This document shows positions 51,560 to 59,928 of a DNA stretch of 64,000 nt, in pieces. Source of the DNA: Paenibacillus glucanolyticus NBRC 15330 (GTDB lineage Bacteria > Bacillota > Bacilli > Paenibacillales > Paenibacillaceae). Below the pieces are notes generated by a model. It had not been told where the DNA came from, did no database searches, and saw only the letters and a program-made list of their open reading frames with translations. The first letter of the stretch is position 1. Every line of letters starts with the position of its first letter. Made by a program: the position numbers and the translations under genes. The DNA lies in the NCBI RefSeq assembly GCF_004000885.1, contig NZ_BIMC01000001.1:248001-312000 (forward strand), written 5' to 3'.

Positions 51560-52990
51560 GTGTACGGCATTTATGTGGACCGTGAATCTAAGGTACCGGT
51601 GACGCGTCAGATATGCCAGCAGTTGCGAATGATCATCGAATCGGGGCAGCTGTCGGCTGGAACCAGACTGCTTCCCACTCGCGTTTTCGCTAAGGAATGG
51701 GGAATTGCGCGCAATGTTGTCATCGAGGTATATGAGCAGCTGACAGCCGAAGGATATCTGGATGGTCGGGCAGGATCTGGCACCTATGTGGCCGAAGGAA
51801 TCTTCCCCTCTTCCGATTCGCGTATTCCCACAATTTCCAGCGGAGCGGCAGTCCAACCACAGCCTAAACCGGAGCGTGAACAAATCATTGATTTTGCGAC
51901 AGGGGTTCCTGACCAAAAATGGTTCCCTAGGCAAATCTGGGCGAAATACTTGAAAGAAGCAGCAGAAGGCACGTTGTCTGAAGAACATAATTACGGTCAT
52001 ATCCAAGGCGATTTATCGCTTCGGTCCGCGATATGCGAATATGTATACCGCTCCAAGGGCATTCAATGCACAGCCGAACAAATCATGATTGTTTCGGGCG
52101 CTTCCGAAGGTTTTTTTCTCCTGGCCAAATCATTCGCTCCAAAGTTTCATTCCTTGTACATAGAAGATCCAACAATCGATTTTACACAAGAGATTTTTAA
52201 GCTGATGGACTATCGTCTTGTCCCTGTTGAAGTCGATCTCAACGGAATGCGTATCGACTTCCTTACGAGTATCACTCCGGGTCATCTTGTTTTATTAACA
52301 CCGTCACACCAGTTTCCTACTGGGAGCCTGCTGTCCATTCAACGCAGACATCAGATTATCCGGATGGTTGAAGAAGCGGACTCATTCGTGATTGAAGATG
52401 ATTATGATAGCGAGTTCCGTCTTCGGGGAATTCCTGTACCCCCTCTACAGACCCTCTCCCCTTCCAGAGTCATCTATGTGGGAACGTTTAGCAAAACCTT
52501 ATCGCCCAGTCTTCGGATCGGATTTATAATTGTTCCGCCGAGTCTAATCGATACCATTGCCGAAGTGAAAGATAAACTGAATTTGCACACACCCTTTATC
52601 ATTCAAAAGGCATTAAGTCAGTACATTCTGGATGGCCAACTGGAACGACATATCCATAAGATGAAGAAAGTGTACAAGAAACGCAGGAATTTCATGACGG
52701 AACGGCTTCAGCACTTATTCGGTAATGATATTTCCATTCTGGGCGATGAGGCAGGCATGCATCTTCAGATCTCTTTTCATCCGAAAGCGTACGCTCTTCT
52801 TCCTTGGAATGATACGGCTGCATACGGCTTCCAAGCTGAAACGATTTCGAAATACAGGATCACCAAGCCGAGCCCCTCCACTCCAACCGGTATTGTATTA
52901 GGGTACGGGAACCTCACAACAGAAGAGATTGAGGAAGGACTGAGCAGAATTTATCAGTATGCTTCTCAGGCAGGGATACCTCGTGAATGA
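51560..52990 (+). CDS. MocR/PdxR-type regulator (GntR helix-turn-helix fused to aminotransferase)
   Basis: A 476-residue protein. The N-terminal GntR winged helix (VTRQICQQLRMIIESGQLSA, RVFAKEWGIARNVVIEVYEQ) is joined by a linker near residue 85-110 to a fold-type I aminotransferase domain. The PLP-binding Lys is in VGTFSKTLSPSLRIGF, and the Asp that holds the cofactor pyridine is in FVIEDDYDSEFR. The GTG start has AGGAGG six bases upstream. Such regulators sense PLP or amino compounds. PdxR members activate PLP synthesis genes, which are absent here. The divergent aldo/keto reductase is the likely target. Confidence 0.9.
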   Translation: MYGIYVDRESKVPVTRQICQQLRMIIESGQLSAGTRLLPTRVFAKEWGIARNVVIEVYEQLTAEGYLDGRAGSGTYVAEGIFPSSDSRIPTISSGAAVQPQPKPEREQIIDFATGVPDQKWFPRQIWAKYLKEAAEGTLSEEHNYGHIQGDLSLRSAICEYVYRSKGIQCTAEQIMIVSGASEGFFLLAKSFAPKFHSLYIEDPTIDFTQEIFKLMDYRLVPVEVDLNGMRIDFLTSITPGHLVLLTPSHQFPTGSLLSIQRRHQIIRMVEEADSFVIEDDYDSEFRLRGIPVPPLQTLSPSRVIYVGTFSKTLSPSLRIGFIIVPPSLIDTIAEVKDKLNLHTPFIIQKALSQYILDGQLERHIHKMKKVYKKRRNFMTERLQHLFGNDISILGDEAGMHLQISFHPKAYALLPWNDTAAYGFQAETISKYRITKPSPSTPTGIVLGYGNLTTEEIEEGLSRIYQYASQAGIPRE

Positions 52991-53157
52991 ATACTTCTAC
53001 AACCAAACAAAACGGCCTGTCCGCTTATTGCGAGCCGAGCCGTTTCATTGGAATACTTCTATGTTCTTCTACTTGCTGCACTTCAATCTCCTCGATCCGA
53101 TCAGTTACGCAGCGTCCAAAACGCATTCAGGATTAAACCTGGCTTCTCTATCGATTA

Positions 53158-53514
53158 TTACGACTCTTCATAAAAAATGATTTTATTACCGAATGGGTCA
53201 ATGACACACAGCTCTTTACTGTTCCAAGGCGCGATCTCGATGCCAGGTCTGGAGTATGGATAATTTTTCTGGATCAGTTGTTCATGAAAATGCTCAATCC
53301 CTACCAGGTCCACCCGAATGGCTGCGCCGGGTGAGCAGTCTCCATAATGCTCCGTCAAATGGATTTTTAACGAATCCCTGGATATCTGCATGTATAGCGG
53401 TGCGGAATCATCAAAGCGATGTTCCCAATCCAAGGTGAATCCAAGATATTGGATATAAAATTCTTTCGCCTTCGTTTCATCGAATACTCTGAATAAAGGT
53501 ATGATTTCGCTCAT
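53158..53514 (-). CDS. Glyoxalase/bleomycin-resistance (VOC) family protein
   Basis: A 118-residue single VOC module with two beta-alpha-beta-beta-beta halves. Typical parts are EIIPLFRVFDETKAKEFYIQ, LGFTLDWEHRF, MQISRDSLKIHLTEHYGD and the C-terminal VIDPFGNKIIFYE. The metal-site pattern His/Glu is incomplete, resembling bleomycin-binding resistance proteins more than glyoxalase I. ATG 53514 has GGGAGGGAG upstream. An upstream extension of 5 residues lacks a site. It stands alone. Confidence 0.86.
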   Translation of the reverse strand: MSEIIPLFRVFDETKAKEFYIQYLGFTLDWEHRFDDSAPLYMQISRDSLKIHLTEHYGDCSPGAAIRVDLVGIEHFHEQLIQKNYPYSRPGIEIAPWNSKELCVIDPFGNKIIFYEES

Positions 53515-53665
53515 AACTCTCCCTCCCATGTCCTGTTTATTCTATTCAATCACTTACCTAAATCTCTTTAAACGCATTATGTATGTGTGCAGCTACGCTG
53601 TAAGCAGCGGTTGCAAGGGCATTCAAATCTGCAGACCTTTTATTTTAAAATGCAAATCATGCCAT

Positions 53666-54301
53666 TCATTCATTTCTGGTGGCATTGGAGAGCTTTTTGG
53701 CTTTCTCACGTTTAACGCGATTCCACACAAGCAGGATAAGAAAGGAACAAGCCAGACAGATAAAGATTACCTTCAGATAATGTTCGACCACATTCAGAAT
53801 ATACTGCCACTGCTCGCCAAAGATATAACCTATGCTGAAGAAGGATATTACCCACGCTGCGACCCCCGTGTATCCATAGATCCATACCGTCCGGTAAGGT
53901 ACTCGAATCATGCCGATAAAGTACCCGATGAATTGCCTCACCCCGGGGATGAAAAAACAAATAATGAGCAGCTTATTTCCATACTTGTTGTAATACACCT
54001 GTGTTTTCTCCACAAGGGATGGCTTAATGAAGAGCCATTTTCCATAGCGTTCTATGAGCGGCATCCCCAGCTTATATCCAAGGATATAGGTAATGGTTAA
54101 CCCTATGGCTGCCCCTATAAAAGCTGATCCAAATGCAGGGACCATCTCAACGATCCCCTTATAGGTCAGGAACCCGGTGTAGGTTAAGGTGCTGTTTCCA
54201 GGAGGAATTGGAAGAGCAATAAAATCAAGGGGCAGCCCAATCAATAACACCAAATAACCATATTGTTCAAATAACTGCTCAACCAATTCCAACAAATTCA
54301 T
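53666..54301 (-). CDS. DedA/VTT-domain membrane protein (first paralogue)
   Basis: A 211-residue polytopic protein of the DedA (SNARE_assoc/VTT) family, now known to include undecaprenyl-phosphate and phospholipid transporters. Features are FIALPIPPGNSTLTYTGFL with the conserved acidic/Pro region, a re-entrant-like GSAFIGAAIGLTITYILGYKLG, and the C-terminal motif FFIPGVRQFIGYFIGMIRVP with the conserved Arg. It is 17 bases downstream of a glycosyltransferase gene, with another DedA paralogue at the head of the unit. It may move the lipid substrate or product of that enzyme. This is inference. Confidence 0.9.
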   Translation of the reverse strand: MNLLELVEQLFEQYGYLVLLIGLPLDFIALPIPPGNSTLTYTGFLTYKGIVEMVPAFGSAFIGAAIGLTITYILGYKLGMPLIERYGKWLFIKPSLVEKTQVYYNKYGNKLLIICFFIPGVRQFIGYFIGMIRVPYRTVWIYGYTGVAAWVISFFSIGYIFGEQWQYILNVVEHYLKVIFICLACSFLILLVWNRVKREKAKKLSNATRNE

Positions 54302-54318
54302 GGATAAACTCCTTCATC

Positions 54319-55557
54319 TTACCGATAACTGTCATAGTAATGGTGTAGGGCCTCGTTCTCAAAGACCTCTCTGTTCAGCACCCCGTACGGTACAGCTGTT
54401 ATGTCGTCTGACCATTCGCGAAGCCGATAGCTCTGTTGAATATGGAGCAATCTGGTCAGAACCGATAGTGCGGAATCTTTATGGGTATTGATTGCGGCTT
54501 TGTGCTTCATCTCCTGCAGAAGTGCCGGAGTCGTAATCAACTTCAGCAATTGCTGTTTCAGTTCACCAGCCATGGCTTGCTGAGCCACGCCGATTCCCAC
54601 CAGATAATCCGCATTATCCTGCTCTTGACCCGGCAGCGGTTTAACTAATAACATAGGACGCTCCATCGTCAACGCTTCGGATATGGTGAGTCCTCCTGGT
54701 TTTGTCACCATCAAATCAGCCATCGCCATCAATTCATGCATACGATCTACATAACCCATGACCGTTATTTGGGAATGATCCGAAAAATCCTCCTGCAGCG
54801 ATTGATACAACTTCGTGTTACGGCCGCACACGATCATAAATCGCACATTCTGCGGGTATTCCCGTGATTTCATCCATTCGATAACCTCTTTATCGATCAT
54901 GCCTTCTCCTCCGCCCATGATCAGCACAACCTGCTCAGATGCATGTATGCCGTAATGGTCTCGCAGCCGGCCCTGATCCACCGGTTGGCTGTAGAGAGGA
55001 TTGACGGGAATTCCGGTGACTGAGATTTTTTTACTTGGCACGCCTTTGCGCTCCAGTGCAAGCTGTACGACATCAGAACCCACCATATAATAATCCGTGT
55101 GAGAATGTATCCAGTAGCTGTGATCCGTGTGATCCGTCATGACGGTAGCCGTTGGCACATCGGTAAAGCCCATTGCTTTCAATAAGGACATGCCTGCTGC
55201 TGCCGGGGGGAACGTACTGACTACAATTGCCGGCTTCTCCGTCTCCAGCATTGTGCTGAGTTTATGCAGGCTGAAAGTACTGAAGCGCTTCAGCATCTGA
55301 ATTAGGGTGTTTTCCTCACGTGTTTTTTGAAATAGATAACCGTAGACGGATGGGAAATGCTTCATCCACTGCACAAAGAAATACTGGCCTGCCACATGCA
55401 GCCGTGGATGGGTTAGCTCCATATAATCCATTACTTTAACGCGCAGATGAGGGTAGTTTTTTTTAGCTGACTCCACAATGGCCTTCGACGCCTGGTTGTG
55501 ACCCTCTCCCAGGCTTCCGGTTAATATTAATATTTTTTGCTCATTTATGGATCTCAT
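54319..55557 (-). CDS. MGDG synthase/UgtP-like diacylglycerol glycosyltransferase
   Basis: A 412-residue GT28-family enzyme. The N-terminal MGDG_synth domain begins KILILTGSLGEGHNQASKAI and contains VVSTFPPAAAGMSL and VMTDHTDHSYWIHSHTDYYM. The C-terminal GT28 domain has VVLIMGGGEGMIDKEVIEWM, VMGYVDRMHELMAMADLMVTKPGGLTISEAL (the nucleotide-sugar site is VTKPGGLTISE) and PLPGQEQDNADYLVGIG. UgtP-type enzymes add glucose to diacylglycerol to make glycolipids and lipoteichoic acid anchors. It lies between two DedA genes on one strand with short gaps (70 and 17 bases), so the three are probably one operon. Confidence 0.9.
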   Translation of the reverse strand: MRSINEQKILILTGSLGEGHNQASKAIVESAKKNYPHLRVKVMDYMELTHPRLHVAGQYFFVQWMKHFPSVYGYLFQKTREENTLIQMLKRFSTFSLHKLSTMLETEKPAIVVSTFPPAAAGMSLLKAMGFTDVPTATVMTDHTDHSYWIHSHTDYYMVGSDVVQLALERKGVPSKKISVTGIPVNPLYSQPVDQGRLRDHYGIHASEQVVLIMGGGEGMIDKEVIEWMKSREYPQNVRFMIVCGRNTKLYQSLQEDFSDHSQITVMGYVDRMHELMAMADLMVTKPGGLTISEALTMERPMLLVKPLPGQEQDNADYLVGIGVAQQAMAGELKQQLLKLITTPALLQEMKHKAAINTHKDSALSVLTRLLHIQQSYRLREWSDDITAVPYGVLNREVFENEALHHYYDSYR

Positions 55558-55627
55558 TGATATTACTCCTTATCTAACGTTATGTGTTGCTTATTCGTTA
55601 ATCAAAACTTCATCATCGAACCATCAA

Positions 55628-56245
55628 TCATTCTTCACCTGCCGTCACATCAATCGAATCTTTTGGAGGCTGCACCACTGAGGTCTCAGAGCGTTTTTTC
55701 TTGCGGTTCTTAATCATCCGTACTGTGAACCAAACGCCCCCGATCAGAATCCCAACAGATAACAGAATAATCGTGAGTACACTATCCACCATATTCTCAG
55801 CTGCGCGGCCGTAAACATAGAACAGCACGCCCACGGTATAGAACTTCACTGCGCGGCCGATAGCCGCATAACTGAGAAGTTTCCATAAAGGATAGTTCAT
55901 GCAGCCAGATAGAATGGTAAATATTTTAAAGGGAATTGGCGTGAAAGCTCCAACAAGTATGGCAGCTTCGCCATGCTTGGTGAACAATGCGGTTGCTGAA
56001 TCATACCATTTTTTCTTCATGATCTTGTTTAAGACTAAACTGCCGGAAACTTTTCCAATTCCATAACCGATAGGCGTTCCAATCAAACACCCTGCAAATC
56101 CGATCGTCGCGAGCCAGATCGCCCGGTCCGGGCTCAGAGCGCTCAGGGACAGCTGCGAGAACAGTGCCGGAATCGGAAAAATAATCGCATCGATCATGGC
56201 ATGAATAAATAATCCGATATCGCCTAAATTACGTAAAAAATCCAT
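55628..56245 (-). CDS. DedA/VTT-domain membrane protein (second paralogue)
   Basis: A 205-residue polytopic protein, divergent from the other paralogue. Features are FPIPALFSQLSLSALSP, GCLIGTPIGYGIGKVSG, VGAFTPIPFKIFTILSGCMN (position of the conserved re-entrant helix) and a basic tail NRKKKRSE. It resembles the YqaA-like branch. AGGAG lies upstream of the ATG. First gene of the DedA-glycosyltransferase-DedA unit, so the pair may handle different lipids or form a hetero-oligomer. That is speculative. Confidence 0.87.
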   Translation of the reverse strand: MDFLRNLGDIGLFIHAMIDAIIFPIPALFSQLSLSALSPDRAIWLATIGFAGCLIGTPIGYGIGKVSGSLVLNKIMKKKWYDSATALFTKHGEAAILVGAFTPIPFKIFTILSGCMNYPLWKLLSYAAIGRAVKFYTVGVLFYVYGRAAENMVDSVLTIILLSVGILIGGVWFTVRMIKNRKKKRSETSVVQPPKDSIDVTAGEE

Positions 56246-56520
56246 CAGGCCTTATCTCCTCTGCTTGGTTACCACCTACGCAACCCGTATATTGTGCGAT
56301 ATCGTTGTTTAGAATCAAATCAGTAAGCATCCGTTCACATTCCTCTCCCGTGTCTTGTTAATGCAAGGATATCATGATCGGAGAGGGTTATCTTCCGTCT
56401 TCAGACGATATTCATCCTAGACTTAGGTCTAGATACTAATAGTAGATATAATATAGTAGATATAGTATAAACGAGTTTTATGATCAATAAGTTGGGTTTA
56501 TGTCCATTTGGTGTAAAACA
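56246..56520. other. Intergenic region with palindrome and 14-bp-period repeat
   Basis: No ORF is supported. CTAGAC-TTAG-GTCTAG (56417-56432) is a palindrome. ATAGTAGATATA occurs at 56439-56450 and 56453-56464 (14-bp period), with a TATAAT between. The very AT-rich block could be the promoter/operator region of the DedA operon, though it is about 170-220 bases upstream. Confidence 0.45.
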
Positions 56521-56553
56521 AAAAAAAGCCCAGCCGCAATTCGCGGCCAAGCT
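56521..56553 (-). terminator. Terminator of the HAD/acetyltransferase operon
   Basis: On the minus strand AGCTTGGCCGC pairs with GCGGCTGGGCT (three G-T pairs) around GAATT, followed by eight T, 13 bases after the HAD stop. Confidence 0.88.
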
Positions 56554-56565
56554 CTAGGTAATATT

Positions 56566-57213
56566 CTATTCGAATTGGCAGATCTGCGCAACTTCCGAAA
56601 CGGCATGCACCACATAATCGGCTTGGGATAAATCCTGATTTCCCGAATTCGGATTCACGAAGCCGATGCATTTCATCCCTGCCGCTTTCGCTGCGGCAAC
56701 ACCATGGCGGGCATCTTCAAGCACCATGCAATCTTGTGGCTTCACCCCCAACAATTCGGCAGCCTTGAGATATACATCCGGTGCTGGCTTCCCTCTCTCC
56801 ACTTCTTCTCCACTCACAACGCATTCAAAATGATCTAGCAGATCAAACTTGCGGAGAACGGCCTTAATGAATACAGGTGGCGATGATGACGCAATAGCCG
56901 CCGGAATATTCCGTGCTTTGAGCTCTGCCAGGAGTTCCCGTATGCCATCGATAGGCTCCATCTCACTTGAAGTCAGCATTTCGATTTTGTTGGACAACTG
57001 GTATTCAATAATTTCTGAAACGGATGGAGTCAGATTATGCTGTTCTTTCACGGCTGCCCACATCTCCGGATTGGTCATCCCCACGTACTGCTCCAGCTGT
57101 TCATGGGTTATAGCCGACCCGTAATAGTTCATAACCTGAATATCCACTTCAAAGTGCATGGGCTCGCTATCAATAATGACGCCATCCATGTCGAAAATAA
57201 AAGCTTGTATCAT
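56566..57213 (-). CDS. HAD-superfamily phosphatase, beta-phosphoglucomutase-like
   Basis: A 215-residue HAD hydrolase. Motif I is FDMDGVIIDSEP (nucleophile Asp and acid/base Asp), the Ser/Thr of motif II is in AAIASSSPPVFI, motif III Lys in ERGKPAPDVYL and motif IV in CMVLEDARHGVAAAKAAGM. A helical cap lies between motifs I and II (HEQLEQYVGMTNPEMW). It may be a sugar-phosphate phosphatase or phosphoglucomutase. The ATG at 57213 has AAGGGG eight bases upstream. The upstream ORF extension is probably untranslated. Last gene of a closely packed minus-strand series. Confidence 0.88.
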   Translation of the reverse strand: MIQAFIFDMDGVIIDSEPMHFEVDIQVMNYYGSAITHEQLEQYVGMTNPEMWAAVKEQHNLTPSVSEIIEYQLSNKIEMLTSSEMEPIDGIRELLAELKARNIPAAIASSSPPVFIKAVLRKFDLLDHFECVVSGEEVERGKPAPDVYLKAAELLGVKPQDCMVLEDARHGVAAAKAAGMKCIGFVNPNSGNQDLSQADYVVHAVSEVAQICQFE

Positions 57214-57244
57214 GTTCATACCCCTTTGTTGTATTGTTTCTTGC

Positions 57245-57637
57245 TTAACCCCATATGATATCCAGCACCGTTCCCAGCGCCCCGGATTTATGGCCCCGCA
57301 GGACATCGGGATTGAATACCTCTACGAATCCGCACCGGGTGCAGGATACGAACAAATAATGGTGATAATCGATATCGAAAATTTTGCTAACACCGGTACC
57401 GCTCATGCTAACTTCCTGCGAGATGCAATCCCGATGACCACAGCGTCGGCAATTGAATTTGCTGATCATCAATTCCTCCATGCTGAGGCAGCCCGCTTCA
57501 GTTAATGGATCACTCTGGACGCTTGTCTCTTCATCCGGCCCAGATATCAGATGCTCAGGCAATACCTCGTGTTTACATACCGGACACGTCTGGTCAATCA
57601 AAGCTACATCGCTCGCACACCATGGGCATTGAACCAC
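57245..57637 (-). CDS. Small zinc-ribbon protein
   Basis: About 130 residues starting at GTG 57637, which has AAGG seven bases upstream and clears the preceding gene by 19 bases. A longer in-frame TTG start would overlap that gene. Two zinc ribbons are visible: CPWCASDVALIDQTCPVC at the N terminus and CRRCGHRDC followed about 30 residues later by CTRCGF. The remaining sequence includes VSMSGTGVSKIFDIDYHHYLFVS, quoted in part, as in nucleic-acid-binding YrzF-like small proteins. Function unknown. Start is moderately certain. Confidence 0.75.
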   Translation of the reverse strand: MVQCPWCASDVALIDQTCPVCKHEVLPEHLISGPDEETSVQSDPLTEAGCLSMEELMISKFNCRRCGHRDCISQEVSMSGTGVSKIFDIDYHHYLFVSCTRCGFVEVFNPDVLRGHKSGALGTVLDIIWG

Positions 57638-57656
57638 ACCAGCACCTTCCTCCCAA

Positions 57657-58094
57657 TCATGTAGACAACAACGTTCTCTCAAACCCTACTCGTGAATACC
57701 CTTCGGCAAAATAATTAAGCTCGTAACGGGTTTGTTGGTATCCGAGGCGTTTGTAAAAGTTGAGAGTACCTTCATTCCCAGGGTGACCCAAGGTGAATAA
57801 AACGGCTGTGAAATGGCCTCGATCCCGAATGCCTGCACATACGGCATCCAGTATGCCGGCGCCAATTCCCTGCCGTTGATATAACGGAGAAACCACCACA
57901 CCAACAATTTCATATCTTTTCAGATCAGAATTCCATATGTATCCAGCATGACCCACAACATCTTCTGTATCCCTAACAGCCACCCAGTATTTCGCATCAT
58001 CCTTATGTTTTAAATAAAGATTCCACCTTTCAGGATACAATCGCTGGACAAAGCCAGGAAATTGCAGTGGATGTCGCCCCATTAGCTCCAACAC
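57657..58094 (-). CDS. GNAT family N-acetyltransferase, N terminus possibly lost by frameshift
   Basis: A 145-residue acetyltransferase from GTG 58094. It shows VGVVVSPLYQRQGIGAGILD with the acetyl-CoA Q/R-x-x-G-x-G loop and LNFYKRLGYQQTRYELNY at the C terminus. The usual first strand (reading YYGLLQEQDCKLVLELM) lies partly upstream of this GTG, in frame but without any ATG/GTG/TTG before it. A well-placed GGAGG-ATG pair (ATG at about 58135) is in another frame and stops after 20 codons. A single-base frameshift near 58115-58135 would join them. This could be a real mutation, recoding or a sequence error. Confidence 0.7.
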   Translation of the reverse strand: MLELMGRHPLQFPGFVQRLYPERWNLYLKHKDDAKYWVAVRDTEDVVGHAGYIWNSDLKRYEIVGVVVSPLYQRQGIGAGILDAVCAGIRDRGHFTAVLFTLGHPGNEGTLNFYKRLGYQQTRYELNYFAEGYSRVGFERTLLST

Positions 58095-58183
58095 AAGTTT
58101 ACAATCTTGTTCCTGAAGAAGTCCATAATATGGATCATGATCATGATACCTCCATATTCATCCTGCCCATCGAAACCGATCCT

Positions 58184-58879
58184 CTAAAACGATATAATAT
58201 CGTGTAACTCCTCCAGCGTATGGATCTCATACTTGGGTTGAATGGACGTGGAGTTTGCCTTACGATGCGGGTTATACCAGCAAGTATCAATCCCGTAACG
58301 AATGCCGCCCTGTATATCGGAAGTTAGAGAATCACCAACGATGAGGACCTCCTTCTTATCGGGGTGGTTCAATTTATCGAAGGCATAATCAAAAATCCCT
58401 TCGTGGGGCTTTTGAGAACCGGCATCCTCCGAGACGATAATACATTCAAAGGCATCACATAACGCAGAACCGTGAATTCGGTTAAACTGTACTTCCTTGA
58501 TTCCGTTCGTAATGATGGCCATTCGCTGCCCGCGTTCCGCAAGCTGACTGCATAGCTCTTTTGCCCCTTCGATCAGGTATGAGCCCTGTCCTAGATACTT
58601 AATGTAGGTATGACTGAATGCATCGGCATCCAGGTCACATTCAATGCTGTGTTCGGCCAGCAGCCTTTCGAATCTGGCTGTTCGCAGTTCACTCTGCGTA
58701 ACGCTTCCTTGCTCGAATTCGTTCCATAACTGCTGGTTAATACGCCTGTAGCTGTCCACGATAGCGGCCGTGCATTCCTGATCGATCTCGCCAAATGAAC
58801 CTGACAATGCAAAAGCCTCCGACTTGGCATAGTCATACAACGTATCATCTGCATCGAATAATATAACCTTATATCGCAA
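58184..58879 (-). CDS. YjjG-type HAD nucleotidase
   Basis: A 231-residue HAD hydrolase of the noncanonical pyrimidine nucleotidase (YjjG/YfnB) type. Motif I is ILFDADDTLYDY, motif II in RMAIITNGIKEVQFNRI, motif III Lys in SEDAGSQKPHEGIFDYAF, motif IV in VLIVGDSLTSDIQGGI. The stretch GIDTCWYNPHRKAN is typical of the subgroup, which hydrolyses damaged nucleotides. I choose TTG at 58879 since GAGGAGG lies eight bases upstream. The ATG six codons earlier would place that site inside the gene. Confidence 0.88.
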   Translation of the reverse strand: MRYKVILFDADDTLYDYAKSEAFALSGSFGEIDQECTAAIVDSYRRINQQLWNEFEQGSVTQSELRTARFERLLAEHSIECDLDADAFSHTYIKYLGQGSYLIEGAKELCSQLAERGQRMAIITNGIKEVQFNRIHGSALCDAFECIIVSEDAGSQKPHEGIFDYAFDKLNHPDKKEVLIVGDSLTSDIQGGIRYGIDTCWYNPHRKANSTSIQPKYEIHTLEELHDIISF

Positions 58880-58919
58880 CGATGTGCCTCCTCGCATGCT
58901 TTATTCTTGTTTACGCTGC

Positions 58920-59177
58920 TTACTCCGATGCCGATTCGGATGGCAGATGTTCTCTGGACTTTTGATTCAGTTCATGAATCTTTTGTCTTTTTTGATGGAC
59001 CACATAATCCCTGCCACTCTTTACCAGCTTCATCTGATAATGGAGTATTAAAGATAACAATGTAATCATAACACCTGCAGCCAGCATAATCATGATCCAC
59101 TCATCCACTGCCAAGAGCATAATGAGCAGCAGCTCAACGACGATGAATATCCCTGCTCCCAAGGCAAGAGTTTTCAT
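58920..59177 (-). CDS. Small membrane protein, two membrane segments
   Basis: An 85-residue protein with two hydrophobic segments (residues about 5-24 and 27-47) and a basic, hydrophilic C-terminal tail (HQKRQKIHELNQKSREH). AGGAGG lies upstream of the ATG. It is 9 bases downstream of an acetyltransferase gene, so co-expressed. I recognise no family. Confidence 0.75.
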   Translation of the reverse strand: MKTLALGAGIFIVVELLLIMLLAVDEWIMIMLAAGVMITLLSLILHYQMKLVKSGRDYVVHQKRQKIHELNQKSREHLPSESASE

Positions 59178-59186
59178 ATTACCTCC

Positions 59187-59771
59187 TTAACCCTCTTTGC
59201 TGAGCCTATAGTAATGATGAAGCTCCTGATCGAGCTCGACCTCGCCGACGTACGTAAACCCGCATTTTCTGATAACTTTATTGGAAGCCTCATTGCCGGG
59301 CAGAGCAGCAGCACATAATTCGAGCTCCCCTGTATTCTGGAACAAAAACTCGATTAATCCACGAGCAGCCTGGGTTGTATATCCGTGATTGTGATGCCGG
59401 TTGGACATTCCATACATGATTTCCCTGTTAGGATAAGGCAGCCCGTCCTTGGGTCCTGTGTTGCACCAGCCAATGGTCTCTCCGGTATCCTTCAACACAA
59501 TAACTAATCGCAGACGCAGTTCGCCCACATCCCCGCCGTCCTGAACGGCTTGCAGGAACTGTCGATTCTCAACCATCTCATAGTTGGTCAGCCAATCAAG
59601 GCGCTGTTCCTTCGGCACATCCCAACCCGGCAGGTACTGCCTGATCTCCGGTTCATGCGTGATCTTGTATATGGCATCCAGATCCTCCAGCATATATTCC
59701 CTAAGAACAATATCCTCACATTCAATCATAAAGGGTTTGCCTTGCGGATCGGTCATTGTATAATTGTTCAA
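59187..59771 (-). CDS. GNAT family N-acetyltransferase (RimJ/RimL-like)
   Basis: A 194-residue acetyltransferase starting at TTG with AGGAGG six bases upstream. Features are CEDIVLREYMLEDLDAIYK at the first strand, PNREIMYGMSNRHHNHGYTTQAARGLI (the acetyl-CoA loop is HHNHGYTTQA) and NEASNKVIRKCGFTYVGEV near the C terminus. It heads a closely spaced minus-strand series running to 56566. The substrate is unknown. Confidence 0.88.
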   Translation of the reverse strand: MNNYTMTDPQGKPFMIECEDIVLREYMLEDLDAIYKITHEPEIRQYLPGWDVPKEQRLDWLTNYEMVENRQFLQAVQDGGDVGELRLRLVIVLKDTGETIGWCNTGPKDGLPYPNREIMYGMSNRHHNHGYTTQAARGLIEFLFQNTGELELCAAALPGNEASNKVIRKCGFTYVGEVELDQELHHYYRLSKEG

Positions 59772-59928
59772 AATAGTCCTCCTACATTCATTTCCTTAAC
59801 GAATCCGGCTTAGACTGCTTCCTCTAAAACCGGGTTTTCTGCAGCCTCTTCCATGATTATACAACGGTTACTGATACAGAGTAACCCCCGGCGCGCGAGG
59901 CACAGAGGCTCGAACCCCCTACAAGCAC
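59772..59928. other. Intergenic region, nothing recognised
   Basis: 157 bases between two acetyltransferase genes. A GC-rich stretch at 59887-59940 has a vague tRNA-arm appearance but does not fold as a tRNA. No other feature seen. Confidence 0.4.

Noticed and set aside
52959..53180. A 73-codon ORF downstream of the MocR-type gene.
   Set aside because: It overlaps the MocR end, has no ribosome binding site and no recognisable domain. The composition does not look coding.
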